DNA from: Candidatus Avisuccinivibrio pullicola
GTDB lineage: Bacteria > Pseudomonadota > Gammaproteobacteria > Enterobacterales > Succinivibrionaceae
Reading direction: 5' to 3'
NCBI GenBank assembly: GCA_018713485.1
Contig: DVOQ01000093.1
Coordinates: 1-60,955, forward strand
DNA length: 60,955 bases
Part shown: piece after piece, positions 51,001-59,115 of the stretch
Numbering within the stretch: position 1 is the first letter of the stretch
Layout: the number at the start of each line of letters is the position of its first letter
Notes under the pieces: generated by a model
The model's database searches: none
Told to the model about the DNA's origin: nothing
What the model saw: only the letters and a program-made list of their open reading frames with translations
Made by a program: the position numbers and the translations under genes

Positions 51001-51432
51001 ATGAAAGCGCCACACAGCCCAACCTCTCTTAAAACACCGTCAGGTGAGAGGCTAAGTCCCTCTCCTGTAAAGGAAAAGATCTCAGCTGTAACCTGCAGCG
51101 ATATTGCAGGTGCACCTCAGCACGTCTACGACAACAGGCGGACTTATGGGCTTCTTCACTCCCCGAATGGAGAAAGCCCGGCTCTGACCTGTGAGGAGTT
51201 CAGGGAGAAGGCACAGGAAGATGATGAAACTGAGAGCCGCAGCGCCTCGCCGCAGTCAGATGCACTCTTTGAGAAGGCCGCTCAGTTTGTCCGCGACTTT
51301 ATCGACCACAGGCACCGCACCCCCTCCGTCAGCGACTTACAGTCCGCTCTCAGGATAAGCTACCTGCGGGCGAGGAAACTGATGCGGCAGCTCGAAAGCC
51401 GGAAAAACATCCGGCTTACCTTACATCAATGA
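51001..51432 (+). CDS. Stand-alone FtsK gamma-type winged-helix protein
   Basis: This 143-residue protein has a disordered N-terminal region of about 90 residues. The C-terminal part is DALFEKAAQFVRDF...SVSDLQSALRISYLRARKLMRQLESR (about 86-136). This matches the FtsK/SpoIIIE gamma domain, whose DPLFxxA..FV, SIS.LQR.FRIGYNRAA+..+.+E pattern forms the winged helix that reads KOPS sequences and touches XerD. No motor domain is present. Small proteins made only of a gamma domain are uncommon. ATG 51001 has GGGGA upstream. It is the first gene of the ftsZ neighbourhood. It may bind DNA near the septum or compete with FtsK (inference). Confidence 0.75.
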   Translation: MKAPHSPTSLKTPSGERLSPSPVKEKISAVTCSDIAGAPQHVYDNRRTYGLLHSPNGESPALTCEEFREKAQEDDETESRSASPQSDALFEKAAQFVRDFIDHRHRTPSVSDLQSALRISYLRARKLMRQLESRKNIRLTLHQ

Positions 51433-51675
51433 ACTACCTACGCACTTACGTGCGAGGTTTCGTGAAGACGGTGCCTCACTTTTAGTAAGCACCCATTACC
51501 GGGCACTTACGGGCATGTCCACAATGCCCCCATCAGGTCGGAGCAAAAAAGCCCGTTCCTGAATTCTTAGAGAGAATTGTACATGATCAAAATGTGCGAC
51601 ACCCGCCGCTTTCATCCCCTGGCTCACGCAAGGGTAATTACGCGGCATTAGTTAAAACTTTATGGAGAGCCTGTT

Positions 51676-52674
51676 ATGCCAGAACTAAGACGCGCCGCCA
51701 TCATCGGAGTGGGAAGAGGAGGCTGTGAACTTGCCTCCCGTCTCTGCCGTACAGGGTTTCCAGGCTTTACGTACGCCGTTCTCGACGTAGAGCGCCAGGT
51801 ACTGAAACAGAGTCCCATAGCCCGCAGACTGCTCCTGCAGCACTGCACTGATCACCGGCATTTAGCTTATGAAAACCTGCTCATAGGTAAAGCCGCCCTG
51901 AAAAAGGAGCTGCCGGGATTTTTAAAACTGCTCAGCGGAAAGTCGCTGATTATTTTCATCGGGACTCTTACTGATGAGGATAGTCTTTACGGAATCCCGA
52001 ATTTAGCAGAAGCTGCCCGCGCTCCTGGCCGGATCACTGCCGCGATCGTGCATCTGCCTTCCCCATCAGGAGCCTCCGGTCAATTTTTTTTACGCAGCCT
52101 GCCGCTCTTTTGCGACTGCGTGCTGCCGCTTATCACTCCTGACAGGCGTACAGATACCCCTTACGGCAGCACTGAAGAGTTATCCTGCAGGCTCGCGGCT
52201 AAAGTCAGGGTTCTCGGAGAGTTCCTTAGGGTTCCGGATTTTGCAGACGTCAATCTCTATCTTAACGGACAGGATGATGCGCTAAAAGCCCTGCGCCATG
52301 GAGGGTTCACCGCATACGCCGGGGCGACAGCCTGCGGGAAAAACGCTCTAAACAGGGTACTTAGGGAGATTAGCCTGCAGCTGAACCTCAGCCTGCAGAC
52401 ATCTGAAGCGATGCTGACGCAGCGACTGCTTCTGCACGTGAGTTGTCCTTTGATGAAAAACCCCGACACTCTCATTGAGCTCCTTAAAGAACTTAACGCA
52501 ACTCTTAACCGGCAGCACCGCATCCTTGGGGTTCACTACGCTGACGATCCGGACCTTGTGCCCGGATCCGTCGCGATCTCAGCTCTGCTTACAGGGCTGC
52601 CTCTGAGCCATTTCCGGCTAAAACCGCATCTCTCTGAGGCTCTTTCAGAGAGTGAGAGACAGGCGCCCGGCTAA
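51676..52674 (+). CDS. Divergent FtsZ-like protein 1 (no GGGTGTG motif)
   Basis: This 332-residue protein follows the FtsZ fold. It has AAIIGVGRGGCELASRLCRTGF (the N-terminal GxGGxG loop, partly kept) and LSGKSLIIFIGTLTDEDSLYGIPNLAEAA, where FtsZ has ADMVFITAGMGGGTGTGAAP. ITAAIVHLPSPSGA follows. Then VPDFADV (186-192) matches the T7 loop NVDFADV, with both Asp kept. NALNRVLREISLQLNL and a C-terminal domain ending in SVAISALLTG follow. The nucleotide signature is gone, so GTP binding is doubtful, and there is no C-terminal DIPxxLR peptide. It lies 175 bases upstream of ftsZ. It is probably a paralogue that modulates FtsZ filaments. Assignment rests on manual alignment. Confidence 0.7.
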   Translation: MPELRRAAIIGVGRGGCELASRLCRTGFPGFTYAVLDVERQVLKQSPIARRLLLQHCTDHRHLAYENLLIGKAALKKELPGFLKLLSGKSLIIFIGTLTDEDSLYGIPNLAEAARAPGRITAAIVHLPSPSGASGQFFLRSLPLFCDCVLPLITPDRRTDTPYGSTEELSCRLAAKVRVLGEFLRVPDFADVNLYLNGQDDALKALRHGGFTAYAGATACGKNALNRVLREISLQLNLSLQTSEAMLTQRLLLHVSCPLMKNPDTLIELLKELNATLNRQHRILGVHYADDPDLVPGSVAISALLTGLPLSHFRLKPHLSEALSESERQAPG

Positions 52675-52849
52675 ACTTGTACCGCGCTCCTTTAAACCGC
52701 GCCGGAACCGCTAAGCGGCAGCGCGCGTTTTCACGAATGTGACTCCAGATGGAGAAGGGCGCTTAAAAACATTGTCAGGCCGAATAACTTTGATTAAGAT
52801 CATTTTGCGGTCAGGGAAACCGCAGCTTTTAAAATAAAGGACTCCCTTC

Positions 52850-54253
52850 ATGTCAGAACAAAACCTCTCTTCGCTGGGCTCGGGAAACACGGCCACCGAT
52901 GCCAATATTCAGCAGCCTACGGCCTGCCGTATCGTAGTCATAGGCGTAGGCGGTGGCGGCGGTAATTCCCTGCAGCATATGATCAACACGGGCATTGACG
53001 GTGTGGAGTTCATAGCCATCAATACCGACGCGGCGGCCTTAAGCCGCAATACCGCTCCTCTTAAAGTGCAGATCGGCGTAAAGCTCACGGGCGGTCTCGG
53101 AGCCGGTATCAATCCCAACGTGGGACGCAAGGCCGCCGAGGAAAGCCGAGAGGATATTAAAAAGCTCCTACAGGGAGCCAGGCTTATCTTTATCACCGCC
53201 GGTATGGGCGGTGGCACCGGTACGGGAGCGGCTCCGGTAGTGGCGGCGATCGCCAAGGAAGTGGGCGCGCTGACCGTGGGCGTGGTGACCCGTCCCTTCT
53301 CCTTTGAGGGGCGTAATCACATGTATAACGCGCAGGTAGGTATCAACGAACTCTCCAAGTACGCCGATTCGCTCATCGTGGTGGAAAATGACAAACTGCT
53401 GCGCAATCTCGGGGCGAATGTCTCCATCGTCAACGCCTTCCACGCCGCCGATGACGTGCTGACCAAGGCGGTGAAGGGCATTTCCGACGCCATCACGCAG
53501 CCGGCCTTCATTAACCTTGACTATAACGATTTAGTCGCGGTGATGAGCAATCGCGGCAAGGCGATTATCGGCAGCGGTCGCGGCAAGGGTGCGACCTTCA
53601 TTGAGGACGCGCTGCAGCAGGCCATTCACTCCCCGCTCATCGAGCAGGTGGACATTACCTCTGCCGAAGGTCTCCTCGCTTACTGCGCTGTCAATCCCAA
53701 CTTCCCCATCGTCAAATGGGAAGAGATCTGCAGCGAGCTGCAAAACTATACCAACGACAACGACGCGACCTGCAAGTTCGGTATGTTCTTTGACGACAGC
53801 CTCGATGAGGACGAGATCTGCATTACCGTGCTCGTGGCGGGCATTTTAGGCTCGGATACCCTGCGTCAGGACAGAGCCGTGGCGCAGCGCCTCGAAGGCG
53901 CGCAGCGCCGTGCCCAGAGCGTGACTCAGGAAAGCCAGAGCCGCACGGCACCGCTCTTTACCACCGGGTCTGGCAACCCCCAGAATCTTCAGGAGCTGGT
54001 CTCCGCTCAGGGGCAGGCCCTGCCTGTGCGCAGCGAGTCCCGCGCCGAAGGACGCCCCCTTCAGGTCAAGACTCCGGAAACGGGCACGCCGCTTACGGGA
54101 AGAGCCCCGCAGGGACAGCCCTACACCATGCCCCACGCCACGCCGGTGCACAATCCGGCTCTAAGCGAGCCCTTTGCCGCGACGCGCAACAGCGAAAGTC
54201 AGGACAAGTCGCTGTGGGAAGTGCCGGACATTCTGCGCGGCAGAGCCGATTAA
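52850..54253 (+). CDS. ftsZ: Cell division protein FtsZ
   Basis: This tubulin-like GTPase forms the Z ring. It has 467 residues. The GTP-binding core is VVIGVGGGGGNSLQHMINTG, NTDAAAL, GGLGAGINPNVGRKAAEE and AGMGGGTGTGAAPVV (GGGTGTG at 120-126). The T7 loop is NLDYND (222-227), keeping the catalytic Asp pair. GSGRGKGATFIEDAL is an unusual version of the H8/S7 region (normally GTGxASGEDRA). A variable linker of about 110 residues leads to the C-terminal peptide VPDILRGRAD, which should bind ZipA/FtsA-type partners. ATG 52850 has AAGGA upstream. It lies outside a dcw cluster and between two FtsZ-like paralogues. Confidence 0.96.
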   Translation: MSEQNLSSLGSGNTATDANIQQPTACRIVVIGVGGGGGNSLQHMINTGIDGVEFIAINTDAAALSRNTAPLKVQIGVKLTGGLGAGINPNVGRKAAEESREDIKKLLQGARLIFITAGMGGGTGTGAAPVVAAIAKEVGALTVGVVTRPFSFEGRNHMYNAQVGINELSKYADSLIVVENDKLLRNLGANVSIVNAFHAADDVLTKAVKGISDAITQPAFINLDYNDLVAVMSNRGKAIIGSGRGKGATFIEDALQQAIHSPLIEQVDITSAEGLLAYCAVNPNFPIVKWEEICSELQNYTNDNDATCKFGMFFDDSLDEDEICITVLVAGILGSDTLRQDRAVAQRLEGAQRRAQSVTQESQSRTAPLFTTGSGNPQNLQELVSAQGQALPVRSESRAEGRPLQVKTPETGTPLTGRAPQGQPYTMPHATPVHNPALSEPFAATRNSESQDKSLWEVPDILRGRAD

Positions 54254-54266
54254 AGCTCCTGTGCAG

Positions 54267-54322
54267 CTCCCCTGCGGGGGAGTTTCCTAAAAAGAGGGCG
54301 CCTCAAAGGTGTCCTTTTTTAA
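54267..54322 (+). terminator. Terminator after ftsZ
   Basis: A first hairpin (CTCCCC-TGCG-GGGGAG, 54267-54282) is followed by AGGGCGCCT-CAA-AGGTGTCCT (54295-54315) and TTTTTT. The second is a standard intrinsic terminator with two G-U pairs. Confidence 0.8.
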
Positions 54323-54334
54323 TCTCCAAAGATA

Positions 54335-54369
54335 AGTTTCCATAACACGGATATATTTATCCTTATACT
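54335..54369 (+). promoter_or_regulatory. Promoter-like box 2 (shared with 50841)
   Basis: AGTTTCC-AT-AACACGGA-TATATTT-ATCC-T-TATACT repeats the box at 50841-50874 with one base of length difference. TATACT (54364-54369) would be the -10, with a leader of about 75 bases before the FtsZ-like gene 2. A shared regulator or shared start-site geometry is implied. Confidence 0.5.
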
Positions 54370-54450
54370 CCAAAAAAGGACAGAAAGAGGAGTAACTACC
54401 CTCTTCTACCGTTTTCTCTCACCGTCAGTCTTAACTTAGAGGAAGAGCGT

Positions 54451-55413
54451 ATGGAAAATCAGTCCGCGGAGCTTCAGGCAGCAGCGCAGATCACGGTACT
54501 TGCCGTAGATCAGTTCTCCATCAGCGCGCTTGAAAAACTCGCGCGGCTTAAAAGCGTGCAGGCAAAACTCGGAAAGGATCTTATCCTTGGTGACGTGTTC
54601 CCTGCAGAGAATGAGGATGAGATGCTGTGCTTTAATTTCACGGCACCGCCTGAGGAAAGTAAGTGGCCCCTGCCCGTGCCCATAGCCACACCGCCTGAGA
54701 AAATGCTCGTGAAAGGTGCCCTGCTTATTTTATTTTGCATTCCCTGGGATAGAGAGGAGGTAAAGCTTGCCTACAGGGTTCTGCAAATGGCCCGTAACCT
54801 TGCCATGCGGATCGTGACAGTGCAGGGGCTCTCTCTTTGCAGTATGCCATCTGAGCGCCGTAAGCTTAAACGACTCCTGCGCCACATGGGATCTCTCAGT
54901 GACAGCGTGTGCCCGGTGCGGTTTAAACGCAGGGAGCGGAATAAGACGCGCCCGAGGCTAGATCCTCACGAAACCGCGACACTGCTGCGTAAACTCAGGA
55001 TCCTGCTACAGCTTGCTCACTGTCTGCAGGACGCTGAGGAGTGCCAGGGGCACCCCGCGCCTGCGTCTCCTCGTAAAATCCTGCTCTCGGGTTACTTTGA
55101 CGGGGTAATACACGGTGAGGAAGGACTGCACGCTGCGCTCACGGCTGCCCTGCAGGAAACTTACCTTATACACCTCCTGCCGCATACGGTGCAGGGCTGT
55201 AGCCTGAGCGTGCACAGCTCCGTAGCCCCGGGCAGAGAGGGAAGCGTAAGAGAAGCGCTCCTTACGACCCTGAAAGCGCTCCTGCCTGATGCGCTTTATA
55301 TGAAGGTGCACGTAACAAGGGATACGGCTCTTACAGAAGGGCAACTGCGCCTTAACCTTATGTTGTGTGCGGTACCGGCAAATCTCCTGCCCCGGTGCCT
55401 GAGATTCTGTTAA
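54451..55413 (+). CDS. Divergent FtsZ-like protein 2
   Basis: This 320-residue protein lacks any GTPase motif but follows the FtsZ order by eye. ITVLAVDQFSISALEKLA stands at the N-terminal loop. LVKGALLILFCIPWDREEVKLAYRVLQMA stands where FtsZ has GARLIFITAGMGGGTG. MRIVTVQGLSLCSM resembles the TVGVVTRPF strand. GEEGLHAALTAALQETYL and VQGCSLSVHSS correspond to ATFIEDALQQAIHSPLI and SAEGLLAYCAVN. LYMKVHVTRDTALTEGQLRLNLMLCAVP corresponds to CKFGMFFDDSLDEDEICITVLVAGI. No T7 loop and no C-terminal peptide are seen. A basic patch (RFKRRERNKTRPR) sits near residue 158. GAGGAAG precedes ATG 54451. The relation is weaker than for protein 1 and needs structural confirmation. Confidence 0.55.
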   Translation: MENQSAELQAAAQITVLAVDQFSISALEKLARLKSVQAKLGKDLILGDVFPAENEDEMLCFNFTAPPEESKWPLPVPIATPPEKMLVKGALLILFCIPWDREEVKLAYRVLQMARNLAMRIVTVQGLSLCSMPSERRKLKRLLRHMGSLSDSVCPVRFKRRERNKTRPRLDPHETATLLRKLRILLQLAHCLQDAEECQGHPAPASPRKILLSGYFDGVIHGEEGLHAALTAALQETYLIHLLPHTVQGCSLSVHSSVAPGREGSVREALLTTLKALLPDALYMKVHVTRDTALTEGQLRLNLMLCAVPANLLPRCLRFC

Positions 55414-55447
55414 GCGGCCTTTCAGAGAGCCTTCACGCTTCTATTCC

Positions 55448-56647
55448 CTACCTGAGTCGCAGCGGATTGAAGACGGCGAGGGTATAGATGGCCTCACAGG
55501 CGGGCCGATCCAGCTCCACATAGGATCCTATGTGCCCCTTGGCGAGGGGCAGATGAGGGATAAGCCCCGGGATATCGGCCGGGCTTAGATGGATGTCGCT
55601 TAAATAGCAGGGTAAGGAGAAATCCTCCATGAGCTGATACCAGCGGCTGATCCCCTCCTTGGCAGTGCGCTTGACCTCGTCAAAGCGCAGGGGAACGCCT
55701 AGGGCATAGCTTGCAAAACGGGCCATCTTCATGACGTCGTGCTCGGTGATGAAACACAGATAGGCGGGCACCAGGAGCGAGTAAGTGTTACCGTGAGGCT
55801 TGTCACGGTACTCGGAAATGGCATTTTCAAGAAGGGCAGTAGCGTGATCGCGGGCGATCCCAGCAGTGAGAGGGCCGGCAAAGACCATCATCTCGGCCCA
55901 CATTAAGGCAAAGCGGGCATCATAGTCGTGCAGATCGCCCTGACAGCGGCGCAGGGCATCAATGATCCCGGCGATCTGAGACTCGATCATGCGCGCCACG
56001 ATAGGCACGTGATCCTGGGCGGTAAAATAGCAGGACATGAGATGGGCAAGCATCGCGACCGCCCCGTTAGCCGTCGCCTTAGCCGAGAGCGAATAGGTAA
56101 GCTCGGGGTTCATGATGCAAAAGCGCGGGATGAGCGAAGGCGAGCGCAGGGCGCACTTGACGCGCTGCCCGTCCTCATCGTCATTGGTGATATAGGAGAG
56201 ATCGGAGCATTCCGAGCCTGAACCCGGGAAGGTGAGGATGACTCCCACGGGCAGGGCGCGGTAGAGCGACTTAGTGCCGCGGTAGAGATCCCAGACATCG
56301 CCTTCGGTAAACATGCCAGCCGCGATAGCCTTGGCGCTGTCGATGACCGAGCCGCCGCCCACGGCTAAAATAAAGTCGATACGGTGCTCACCGCACAAGG
56401 CGATACCCTCACGAACCAGATCGACGCGGGGATTGGAAACTACGCCCCCTAATTCATAGTGGGCGATCCCGGCGCGGTCCAGGGAGCGGCTTAAACGCTC
56501 TAAAAGTCCGCTTTGCGGGGCGTATTTACGTCCGTAAAGCACCAGGACCGAGCGCGCCCCTTCCTGACGGACCATGACGCCGCAGTCGCTCTCTGCGCCC
56601 CGGCCTAACACGAAAGCGGTACGGTTTAGGTAACGCACGCTGTCCAT
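55448..56647 (-). CDS. Iron-alcohol-dehydrogenase-like protein with missing metal ligands
   Basis: This 399-residue protein is homologous to the YqhD/BDH-like enzyme at 45193-46353. The nucleotide site is kept (ILAVGGGSVIDSAKAIAAG, and FPGSGSECSDLSYI). Two of four metal ligands are not. The first motif reads GAVAMLAHLMSCYF (Asp replaced by Ala, His kept), and the second LLENAISEYRDKPHG (first His replaced by Asn, second kept). Catalysis by bound iron is therefore doubtful. ATG 56647 is chosen over an upstream in-frame ATG because GGGGAG lies close to it. It is convergent with FtsZ-like 2 and divergent from potA. Function unknown. Confidence 0.85.
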   Translation of the reverse strand: MDSVRYLNRTAFVLGRGAESDCGVMVRQEGARSVLVLYGRKYAPQSGLLERLSRSLDRAGIAHYELGGVVSNPRVDLVREGIALCGEHRIDFILAVGGGSVIDSAKAIAAGMFTEGDVWDLYRGTKSLYRALPVGVILTFPGSGSECSDLSYITNDDEDGQRVKCALRSPSLIPRFCIMNPELTYSLSAKATANGAVAMLAHLMSCYFTAQDHVPIVARMIESQIAGIIDALRRCQGDLHDYDARFALMWAEMMVFAGPLTAGIARDHATALLENAISEYRDKPHGNTYSLLVPAYLCFITEHDVMKMARFASYALGVPLRFDEVKRTAKEGISRWYQLMEDFSLPCYLSDIHLSPADIPGLIPHLPLAKGHIGSYVELDRPACEAIYTLAVFNPLRLR

Positions 56648-56909
56648 TTTCTCTCCCCTGCCTGCCTCCGCGGGGATTTTCACCCCGCAAATGCGTAATT
56701 TACCAGGAATTTACCTGCAAAATCTGCTTTAAATACAAGGCCTTATTTTAGCACGCAGATTTTTTTGCGCCAAAGGCAAAATAAGGCTTTTCATTTTCGC
56801 ATTTTTCTTTAAGATACGCACTAATTTAGGTTCCCGGGGCTAGGACTTTCCCTGGGTTTCTTTTAAACTCATACTGACTGCCAAGGCCGTCAGTGAAAGG
56901 AGTTACAGA

Positions 56910-58118
56910 GTGGCAACTATTCCTGAGACTAAGGAAAACCGTCCCCTCAACGGCAACGATCCCGCCCGTAAAACCGTTCACCTGCCAGGTGAGCTTCCCG
57001 GCCAGAAACCCAGCCCTGAAAAGAGCAACCGCCGCCCCATTCTGGAGATTAAAGAGCTTCACAAGGAATTTGATAATTTCACGGCGGTAAACCGCGTCAG
57101 TCTCACCCTCTATGAAGGTGAGATCTTCGCGCTCCTCGGCTCGTCAGGCTGCGGCAAGTCCACCTTACTGCGCATGTTAGCGGGCTTTGAGAAACCCACC
57201 TCCGGCAGCATTCTCCTTGACGGCAAGGAGCTGACCGGCATTCCGCCCTATAAGCGTCCCGTAAACATGATGTTCCAGTCCTACGCGCTTTTCCCCTACA
57301 TGACGGTGGAGCAGAACATCGCCTTTGGACTTAAGCAGTCCAAACTCCCGCACAAGCTCATCTCAGAGCGCGTGGAGAAGATGTTAAAGCTCGTGCACAT
57401 GGAAGATTACTGCGACAGAAAGCCCTATCAGTTATCGGGCGGTCAGCGCCAGCGCGTGGCCTTAGCCCGTTCACTTGCCAAAGAGCCGCGTGTGCTGCTT
57501 CTTGACGAGCCCATGGGTGCTCTTGACAAGAAGCTGCGCGAGCAGATGCGCCTTGAGCTCGTGGACATCATCAATTCCGTGGGCGTGACCTGCCTTATGG
57601 TGACGCACGATCAGGAAGAGGCCATGACCATGGCCGACCGTATCGCGGTCATGGATAAGGGCGAGTTCATTCAGATAGGCGGTCCGCGCGAGATTTACGA
57701 GAATCCCAACTGCCGCTTCTGCGCCGAATTCATCGGCTCGGTGAATATCTTTGACTGCCACCTGCTGTCCTCCAACGCCACGCAGTCTCTCATCCGCGCC
57801 ACGGATTTCCCCAATCTCATCGAGTTAAGCCACGATATCGATCTTGCCGACGGCATGCCCCTCACCATCGCGCTGCGTCCCGAGAAGGTCTATATTTCCC
57901 ACAAAAAGCCCGAGGAGAGCACCAACTGGTGCGAGGGCGTGGTGGACAATATCGCGTATTTAGGCGATATCTCGATTTACTACGTGCGTTTAACCGACGG
58001 ACGCATCGTCTCGGCAACCCTGCCCAACGTGGACCGTTTCAAGGAAGGTCTTCCGACCTGGGATGATCACGTTTATCTGTCGTGGGATCCTGAATCCTGC
58101 ATCGCCCTGACCTTCTAG
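56910..58118 (+). CDS. potA: Spermidine/putrescine ABC transporter ATPase PotA
   Basis: This ATPase powers polyamine import through PotBC. It has 402 residues with a polar N-terminal extension of about 45 residues before the ATPase. Walker A is LGSSGCGKSTLLRMLAG. Q-loop MFQSYALFPYMTVEQNIAFG, signature LSGGQRQRVALARSLA, Walker B VLLLDEPMGALD and H-loop TCLMVTHDQEEA follow. A C-terminal TOBE regulatory domain (about 290-400) is present. GTG 56910 has AAGGAG seven bases upstream. It is the first gene of potABC. Confidence 0.93.
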   Translation: MATIPETKENRPLNGNDPARKTVHLPGELPGQKPSPEKSNRRPILEIKELHKEFDNFTAVNRVSLTLYEGEIFALLGSSGCGKSTLLRMLAGFEKPTSGSILLDGKELTGIPPYKRPVNMMFQSYALFPYMTVEQNIAFGLKQSKLPHKLISERVEKMLKLVHMEDYCDRKPYQLSGGQRQRVALARSLAKEPRVLLLDEPMGALDKKLREQMRLELVDIINSVGVTCLMVTHDQEEAMTMADRIAVMDKGEFIQIGGPREIYENPNCRFCAEFIGSVNIFDCHLLSSNATQSLIRATDFPNLIELSHDIDLADGMPLTIALRPEKVYISHKKPEESTNWCEGVVDNIAYLGDISIYYVRLTDGRIVSATLPNVDRFKEGLPTWDDHVYLSWDPESCIALTF

Positions 58119-58131
58119 GGAAGGAGGAGCC

Positions 58132-59115
58132 ATGTCGACCGGCTTTACAGCTAACATGACCTTCATCCGCCGCTCCTTTCAGCAGCGGCGCAAGGTTGTA
58201 AAGGCAGTGCAGCACGAGAACACGTGGCGCGACTACGCGCTCATTTTCGTGCCCTACTTATGGATGATCCTCTTCTTCCTGCTGCCTTTTCTCATCATCT
58301 TCAAGATCTCGCTTTCGGTCTCCGAAATCGCGATCCCGCCCTACTCCCCCTTAGTCACCTTCGTGGACGGGGCGATGCAGATCATCCTGCACCTGGAGAA
58401 TTACACCTTCATCTTCACGGACCCGGACGGCACCTATATCCGCTCGTATCTGATGTCCCTGAAGGTGGCGGCCATTTCCACGGTGCTGTGCCTGCTGATT
58501 GGCTATCCCATCGCGTGGGCTCTCGCTACCGCAAAACCCGCCCTGCGCAACGTGATGTTCATGCTCGTCATTATGCCCAGCTGGACCTCGCTTGTGGTGC
58601 GTATTTACGCGTGGATGACCATCATGAAAAAGGACGGTCTTATCAATGACTGTCTCATGGCCTTAGGGATCATCGACGCTCCCATACAGATGCTGCAGAC
58701 GGACTTTGCCGTGTACGTGGGTATCGTGTACTGCTACCTGCCCTACATGGTGCTGCCCCTCTTCTCGGCGCTGATGAAGGTGGATTTCTCCCTGATCGAG
58801 GCTGCCTACGATCTGGGCTGCCGTCCCGTGAAGACCTTCTTCAACACCCTCGTGCCGCAGACGAAAAGCGGCATTATCGCCGGTTCGATGTTAGTCTTCA
58901 TTCCCGCCCTCGGTGAGTACGTCATCCCCGAGCTGTTAGGCGGCAAGGGCTCCATCCTCATCGGCCGCATCCTGTGGCAGGAGTTCTTCAACAACCGCGA
59001 CTGGCCTTTAGCCTGCGCCGTGGCGATCACCATGCTGATGATTCTCGTCATCCCCATCGTGCTCTTCTACAAGGTAGAGCGCCGTGAACAGGAGAAGCTC
59101 AATGCAGGGAAATAA
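58132..59115 (+). CDS. potB: Spermidine/putrescine ABC permease PotB
   Basis: This inner-membrane permease has 327 residues and six main membrane segments: WRDYALIFVPYLWMILFFLL, LMSLKVAAISTVLCLLIGYP, NVMFMLVIMPSWTSLVVRIY, and others. The EAA loop is SLIEAAYDLGCRPVKTFFNTLVP, which docks on PotA. The N-terminus carries about 40 extra polar residues. It starts 13 bases after potA (SD AAGGAGGAG) and overlaps potC by 14 bases. Confidence 0.93.
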   Translation: MSTGFTANMTFIRRSFQQRRKVVKAVQHENTWRDYALIFVPYLWMILFFLLPFLIIFKISLSVSEIAIPPYSPLVTFVDGAMQIILHLENYTFIFTDPDGTYIRSYLMSLKVAAISTVLCLLIGYPIAWALATAKPALRNVMFMLVIMPSWTSLVVRIYAWMTIMKKDGLINDCLMALGIIDAPIQMLQTDFAVYVGIVYCYLPYMVLPLFSALMKVDFSLIEAAYDLGCRPVKTFFNTLVPQTKSGIIAGSMLVFIPALGEYVIPELLGGKGSILIGRILWQEFFNNRDWPLACAVAITMLMILVIPIVLFYKVERREQEKLNAGK

